Positions 60,331 through 64,000 of a stretch of DNA of 64,000 nt are shown one piece after another. Within the stretch, counting starts at the first letter, position 1. Each line of letters begins with the position of its first letter. The stretch spans positions 372,001-436,000 of the forward strand of contig BAHV02000010.1 of the NCBI GenBank assembly GCA_000508965.1. The letters run 5' to 3'. The stretch is from Dielma sp000508965. Its GTDB lineage: Bacteria; Bacillota_I; Bacilli_A; Erysipelotrichales; Erysipelotrichaceae. Below the pieces are notes generated by a model that saw only the letters and a list, made by a program, of their open reading frames with translations, had not been told where the DNA came from and ran no database searches. The position numbers were made by a program, and so were the translations under genes.

Positions 60331-60828
60331 ATGGAAATTACTAATTGTTCGACAACCTATGATGTCAGAAAATTAACCGCTGATGATATAGGCATGATCT
60401 ATGAGCTTTGCCACAAGAATGAACTCTTTTATGAATATCATCCGCCCTTTGTGACCACTGCCAGCATCGCTGAGGATATGCAGGCACTGCCGCCGAATAA
60501 GCAGCTTGAGGATAAGTATTATCTTGGCTTTTTTGATCAGCAGCTGATGGCAGTAATGGATCTGATTCTGAATTATCCGCAGACCAAGACCGCTTATATC
60601 GGCTTTTTTATGGTTGACAAAAAGGCTCAGGGGAAAAATATAGGTTCCAAGATAATTGAAGACTGCCTTAGCTTCTTAAAATCGATGGGTTTTGAAAAAT
60701 GCCAGCTTGCGATTGATCAAGGCAATCCGCAAAGCGAGGCCTTTTGGCTCAAGAACAAATTTGTTAAAACGGGAGAAGAACGGCCTAATGCGCATTCTGC
60801 TTATGTTACGATGCTTCGTCAGCTTTGA
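60331..60828 (+). CDS. GNAT-family N-acetyltransferase
   Basis: A 165-residue acetyltransferase. IGFFMVDKKAQGKNIGSKII contains the Q-G-x-N-I-G acetyl-CoA loop, and LAIDQGNPQSEAFWLKNKF is the typical late beta bulge. AAGGAG lies before ATG 60331. The gene follows the thiN terminator and its end overlaps the convergent EamA gene by 23 bases. Substrate unknown. Confidence 0.87.
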   Translation: MEITNCSTTYDVRKLTADDIGMIYELCHKNELFYEYHPPFVTTASIAEDMQALPPNKQLEDKYYLGFFDQQLMAVMDLILNYPQTKTAYIGFFMVDKKAQGKNIGSKIIEDCLSFLKSMGFEKCQLAIDQGNPQSEAFWLKNKFVKTGEERPNAHSAYVTMLRQL

Positions 60829-61690
60829 TTTTTCCTTTGGGTGTCAATTCACTGATCAGCGCCGCGCAAATGATTAATAAACCGCCGAAGAGCTGAATCG
60901 GCATAATGGCCTCATGAAGAATCAGCGCCGAAGTGAGAATCGCCGTCAGCGGGTCGATGTAAGTCATGAGCGCCGCTTTTTGTCCCGGTAATTCTTTGAT
61001 TGCGGAAAAGAACAGAAAATAAGCAAAAGCGGTATAGATAATTCCGAGAATGAATAGATTCAGCAGACTGGGAAGCGTTATTGATTGGAGACTGATGCCG
61101 TTAAAGAAACAGGTGGGCAGCAGAAATACAATGGATATACTTAATTGAATCAGGGTGCGCTCCAAACCGTTGGTATGATGGATCATTTTATTTGCCAGCA
61201 TGATGACGGCATAGAAAACCGCAGCGCTCAAGCCAAAGAAAATTCCCTTAAGTAACTCCGGCTGCTGATCTAAATGATTGACATTGATAATCAGAATCAG
61301 CCCCAGTGTGGAGACAATGAAACAAAGCCGCTGCCGGCGGTTCATCACTTCATGGAAAAAGAGGGTACTGAACAAAATAATCAGTGTTGGTGCAAAATAG
61401 TAGCACAGCGTTGCGACAGAGACCGATACATAGTGATAAGCGCTGAACAGCATCGTCCAGTTAAGCCCTAAAGCAGAACCGGATATCAACAGCCCCAGCC
61501 AGTCTTTTCGGCATGCCTGCCAGTCGATTTTTTGACGCAGAAGCACACGCAGCAAAACCAGTGTCACCACTGCGATGATTGCTCGGTATAACGCTATTTC
61601 AGCCGATGTCAGATTGATATTCTTTACAAACAGCGACATGGTACCCCATAAGGCCATGGCGCTTAATAATTTGATTTGTGCTGTTTGCAT
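60806..61690 (-). CDS. DMT-superfamily (EamA) transporter
   Basis: A 294-residue protein with ten membrane helices in two EamA domains (LLSAMALWGTMSLFVKNINL at the start; ALMTYIDPLTAILTSALIL near the end). It is not closely similar by eye to the EamA protein at 45196. GAGGAGATG precedes the ATG. Its 3' end overlaps the GNAT gene on the other strand. Substrate unknown; amino acids and metabolites are common for this family. Confidence 0.88.
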   Translation of the reverse strand: MQTAQIKLLSAMALWGTMSLFVKNINLTSAEIALYRAIIAVVTLVLLRVLLRQKIDWQACRKDWLGLLISGSALGLNWTMLFSAYHYVSVSVATLCYYFAPTLIILFSTLFFHEVMNRRQRLCFIVSTLGLILIINVNHLDQQPELLKGIFFGLSAAVFYAVIMLANKMIHHTNGLERTLIQLSISIVFLLPTCFFNGISLQSITLPSLLNLFILGIIYTAFAYFLFFSAIKELPGQKAALMTYIDPLTAILTSALILHEAIMPIQLFGGLLIICAALISELTPKGKIKADEAS

Positions 61691-61747
61691 ATCATCATCT
61701 CCTCATAGTACCTTGTACCTAGTTTACCACGATGTCATACGAGCGTA

Positions 61748-61769
61748 AAATAAAAACAGCCGCAGCTGT
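61748..61769 (-). terminator. Terminator of yggS
   Basis: Minus-strand stem ACAGC-TGCG-GCTGT followed by TTTTATTTTA. Confidence 0.85.
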
Positions 61770-61770
61770 C

Positions 61771-62418
61771 TTATTGATTATATTGACGTTCACCAAAAAT
61801 CTTAGAACCGACACGGATCAACGTTGTCCCATATTCAAGGGCCCACTGATAATCATTGCTCATTCCCATTGATAAAGTATCCAGCTGATATTCCTTTTGA
61901 TAGGCGGTGTAAAAATCATGAGCCTGCTGAAAGCTCCTGCGGATCAGTGCTTCATCCTCACTATGCGCACCAATCGTCATAATGCCCTTGACTTTGATAT
62001 TCGCAAAGCGCTTGGATAATTCTAAGGCTAACGGTGCTTCTTCAGCAGTAAAGCCTGATTTAGTTTCTTCATTGGCAAAATTGATCTGCAGCAGCACTGG
62101 CATGCATTTATTCTGCTTTGCCGCTTCCTTATCGATGGCAGCTAACAGATGCAAAGAATCAACGGAATGGATCAGGGAAGTCAGCCGCACGGCATCTTTT
62201 ACTTTATTGGTTTGCAGATGACCGATCATATGCCATTCAAAAGGATCGTTTTCATGTACCTTTTCTTTCAGCTCCTGAATCTTATTTTCACCAAAAACAT
62301 GAATACCTGCCTGCCATGCCGCTTCTACTTCAGCGCGGCTGCGGGTCTTGCTGACTGCCATCAGACATACATCAGCCGGTAATTCTGATTTGATTTTCAT
62401 TATTTCATCCTGTATCAT
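61771..62418 (-). CDS. yggS: YggS-family PLP homeostasis protein
   Basis: A 215-residue pyridoxal-phosphate-binding protein that keeps PLP balance. VCLMAVSKTRSRAEVEAAW holds the PLP lysine, FGENKIQELKEK and WHMIGHLQTNKVKDAV are strict family motifs, and LSMGMSNDYQWALEYGTTLI with VRVGSKIFGER-like RVGSKIFGERQY end the barrel. In many Firmicutes it is part of the sepF cluster (ylmE); here it is 13 kb away beside rpmB. CGGAGGT precedes the ATG. Confidence 0.94.
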   Translation of the reverse strand: MIQDEIMKIKSELPADVCLMAVSKTRSRAEVEAAWQAGIHVFGENKIQELKEKVHENDPFEWHMIGHLQTNKVKDAVRLTSLIHSVDSLHLLAAIDKEAAKQNKCMPVLLQINFANEETKSGFTAEEAPLALELSKRFANIKVKGIMTIGAHSEDEALIRRSFQQAHDFYTAYQKEYQLDTLSMGMSNDYQWALEYGTTLIRVGSKIFGERQYNQ

Positions 62419-62436
62419 AAATACCTCCGTGAATAG

Positions 62437-62459
62437 AAAAAAAACAGGTTGCCCTGTCT
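62437..62459 (-). terminator. Terminator of rpmB
   Basis: Minus-strand stem ACAGG-GCAA-CCTGT followed by seven T, just past the rpmB stop. Confidence 0.88.
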
Positions 62460-62647
62460 TATATTCCTTGTTTTTTTAATGTTCTCAATGCACGAGCGGA
62501 TATACGGATCTTTTGAGGTTTACCATCTACCATGACATTGACTTTTTGTAAGTTCACATTCCATTTACGACGTGTAGCACGTAATGAGTGAGAACGCTTG
62601 TTTCCGGATAAAGGACCTTTACCAGTAATTGCACAAACTTTTGACAT
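62459..62647 (-). CDS. rpmB: 50S ribosomal protein L28
   Basis: A 62-residue ribosomal protein (MSKVCAITGKGPLSGNKRSH, then RISARALRTLKKQGI). The CxxC pairs of zinc-binding L28 are absent; there is a single early cysteine. The ribosome site AAAGGGGG is strong. In Firmicutes rpmB often lies opposite the rsgA-rpe-thiN operon, as here, although three genes now lie between. Confidence 0.96.
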   Translation of the reverse strand: MSKVCAITGKGPLSGNKRSHSLRATRRKWNVNLQKVNVMVDGKPQKIRISARALRTLKKQGI

Positions 62648-62874
62648 ACCGTAACCCCCTTTCAGCTTACTTGTACATGACTTGCCTAATTACTATATCA
62701 TTTAATTTTTATAAAAGCAAGTAAAAGTGAAGAAAAAAATTCTGATTTTTAATAAATAAGGTTTATTATGCTTAAAACATCACAGAAATTGATTTCCTTT
62801 TCCTTAAACCCGTCGTAAATTCTATACATTAAGGTAGATATTTGTTACAATAAAATCGTTATGGAGGATGCACG

Positions 62875-64000
62875 ATGATTAAAAAAATACTAACAGGATT
62901 GCTGGCTTTTGCTTTGTGTGTCAATACGGCGGGTCAATGCTTGCCGATTAAGGCTGCTTCTTCACCTGATGAGGTAGCGATACAATTGCATGGCAGCGGC
63001 ACATTGAATATATATAAGGATGCCAGCTGTACGGGTACTGTTTTAAGCTACATTAATATGTCAGGCAGCTATGGCGGCGATATGGCGTTGATTGAAGAAA
63101 CCGCTTCTGCTTATAAGATAAAGATTGCCGGTGTGACGGGCTGGGTATCTAAAAACAGCGGGTTAACACCGTTAAGTATCAGTGAGGCTAAATATCCGTC
63201 TTATTACGGGGTTAACAGCAGCGGTGAAATTTATCATCAAATCAGCGGTGATCCTACAATAAAGAAATACATGTCAACACAGGTAATGGGGCCTAAGCCT
63301 TCTTATCTGAAAAGCGGTACAAATTATTACAGCTATGACGGTAATTATTTTTATACTGATTATGAGGATATGATTGAAGATTATCGCAATGATACCTTTA
63401 AGCATGCGGTCAATACGGATGATCCTTATTATAATTATTATCAGTATCTTCCGGTTCACAGCAAGACGAATCTGAGCGCTGAGGATATCAATGATTATGT
63501 GCGCAAGAGTTTGGGCTATACATCAATTCCTTCAAGCTATAAGAGTATGGGCTCAAAGGAGTCGATGCTAGTTGAATCCGGACAAGCTTTCCTTGATGTG
63601 GAAGATGTTTATGGTACTAATGCGGCATTAATTTTCGCGATTGCTTTAAATGAAAGCGCAAGCGGCCGCAGCGAATATGCGGTTGACCGTAATAATTTGT
63701 TTGGTTTAGGTGCTTTTGATGCTTCACCAACCGACGCAAAAAAATATGCTTCGATTGAAAAATGCATTGAAACCTTTGCCAGTATGCATCTGAACTGGGG
63801 CTTCTTGGATTATTATGACAGCCGTTATAACGGCGGCCATGTCGGTGATAAGAACAGCGGTCTGAATGTAACTTATGCTTCTGATCCTTATTGGGGAGAA
63901 AAGGCAGCCAGTTACTATTATAAATTGGATAAATACAGTGGTTTAAAAGATTACGGCAGTGAAACAATTGCCATTCATCCGAGTGCTGAGCGGATGCCGA
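62875..64000 (+). CDS. Secreted glucosaminidase-domain cell-wall hydrolase (3' end outside window)
   Basis: The frame is open from ATG 62875 to the right edge, at least 375 residues. A signal peptide (ILTGLLAFALCVNTAGQC, cleavage near IKAAS) is followed by an SH3-like segment (LHGSGTLNIYKDASCTGTVL, VTGWVSKNSG). A glucosaminidase (GH73-like) domain follows, with the catalytic glutamate in ALNESASGRSEYA and the conserved NNLFGLGAFD. It would cleave between N-acetylglucosamine and N-acetylmuramic acid. GGAGG precedes the ATG and an extended -10 TGTTACAAT lies at 62843. More repeats may follow beyond the window. Confidence 0.92.
   Translation, partial: MIKKILTGLLAFALCVNTAGQCLPIKAASSPDEVAIQLHGSGTLNIYKDASCTGTVLSYINMSGSYGGDMALIEETASAYKIKIAGVTGWVSKNSGLTPLSISEAKYPSYYGVNSSGEIYHQISGDPTIKKYMSTQVMGPKPSYLKSGTNYYSYDGNYFYTDYEDMIEDYRNDTFKHAVNTDDPYYNYYQYLPVHSKTNLSAEDINDYVRKSLGYTSIPSSYKSMGSKESMLVESGQAFLDVEDVYGTNAALIFAIALNESASGRSEYAVDRNNLFGLGAFDASPTDAKKYASIEKCIETFASMHLNWGFLDYYDSRYNGGHVGDKNSGLNVTYASDPYWGEKAASYYYKLDKYSGLKDYGSETIAIHPSAERMP

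Overview
The window is a low-GC chromosome segment from an anaerobic, spore-forming Firmicute. The evidence is a spoIIGA-sigE pair followed by sigG and a ymxH-type sporulation gene, the sepF-ylmH-divIVA-ileS division cluster with a T-box in front of ileS, the rlmN-prpC-prkC-rsgA-rpe-thiN operon, and pyruvate formate-lyase. The overall look (split pyruvate formate-lyase, oleate hydratase, WYL and XRE regulators, BceB-type permease) suggests a gut Erysipelotrichia-like lineage. That placement is an inference and no rRNA is present to test it. No rRNA, tRNA, CRISPR array, prophage or insertion sequence was recognised.

Layout. 1-2500: 3' end of pyruvate formate-lyase, whose glycyl-radical domain is a separate 77-residue gene, then an amidohydrolase. 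2.6-7 kb: an XRE regulator with C-terminal helical repeats, a DUF2238 membrane protein with a TetR regulator, and oleate hydratase. 7-10.4 kb: a decayed gene, an MGMT-like protein, a cytidylate-kinase-like protein and a MATE exporter behind a structured tandem-hairpin leader. 10.7-14.5 kb: a FecCD-type iron-siderophore ABC importer (permease, permease, ATPase, lipoprotein). 14.6-20.6 kb: Na/Pi symporter-like protein, CmpB-type membrane protein, aldehyde dehydrogenase, ArsR regulator and an SplB-like radical SAM protein.

20.6-24 kb is the most unusual stretch. Four related elements lie on the minus strand. Each reads as a -10 box, one or two hairpins, a C-rich linker and a terminator, which fits a family of about 105-130 nt small RNAs. 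Two of them share an upstream direct repeat at an identical distance. A structured RNA candidate of about 570 nt follows, with its own extended -10 promoter and a perfect 16-bp 3' hairpin. 24-34.4 kb: a Cas4-like/DEDD nuclease, an orphan BceB-like permease, a SpoIID/peptidoglycan-binding repeat protein, a phospholipase-like protein with a dipeptidase, GNAT, MerR and adenosine deaminase. 34.6-42.6 kb: HPF, ribose-5-phosphate isomerase, a structured element, a two-component system, a D,D-carboxypeptidase and an Fe-S old yellow enzyme.

42.8-53.2 kb holds the sporulation sigma and division genes. The usual spoIIGA-sigE-sigG run is interrupted by a DMT exporter, an XRE/zinc-ribbon regulator and a small membrane protein. 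54.6-60.2 kb is the translation and PASTA-kinase operon. The window closes with a GNAT, a second EamA exporter, yggS, rpmB and the start of a secreted glucosaminidase that runs off the right edge.

All calls come from reading the sequence. No database search or folding program was run.
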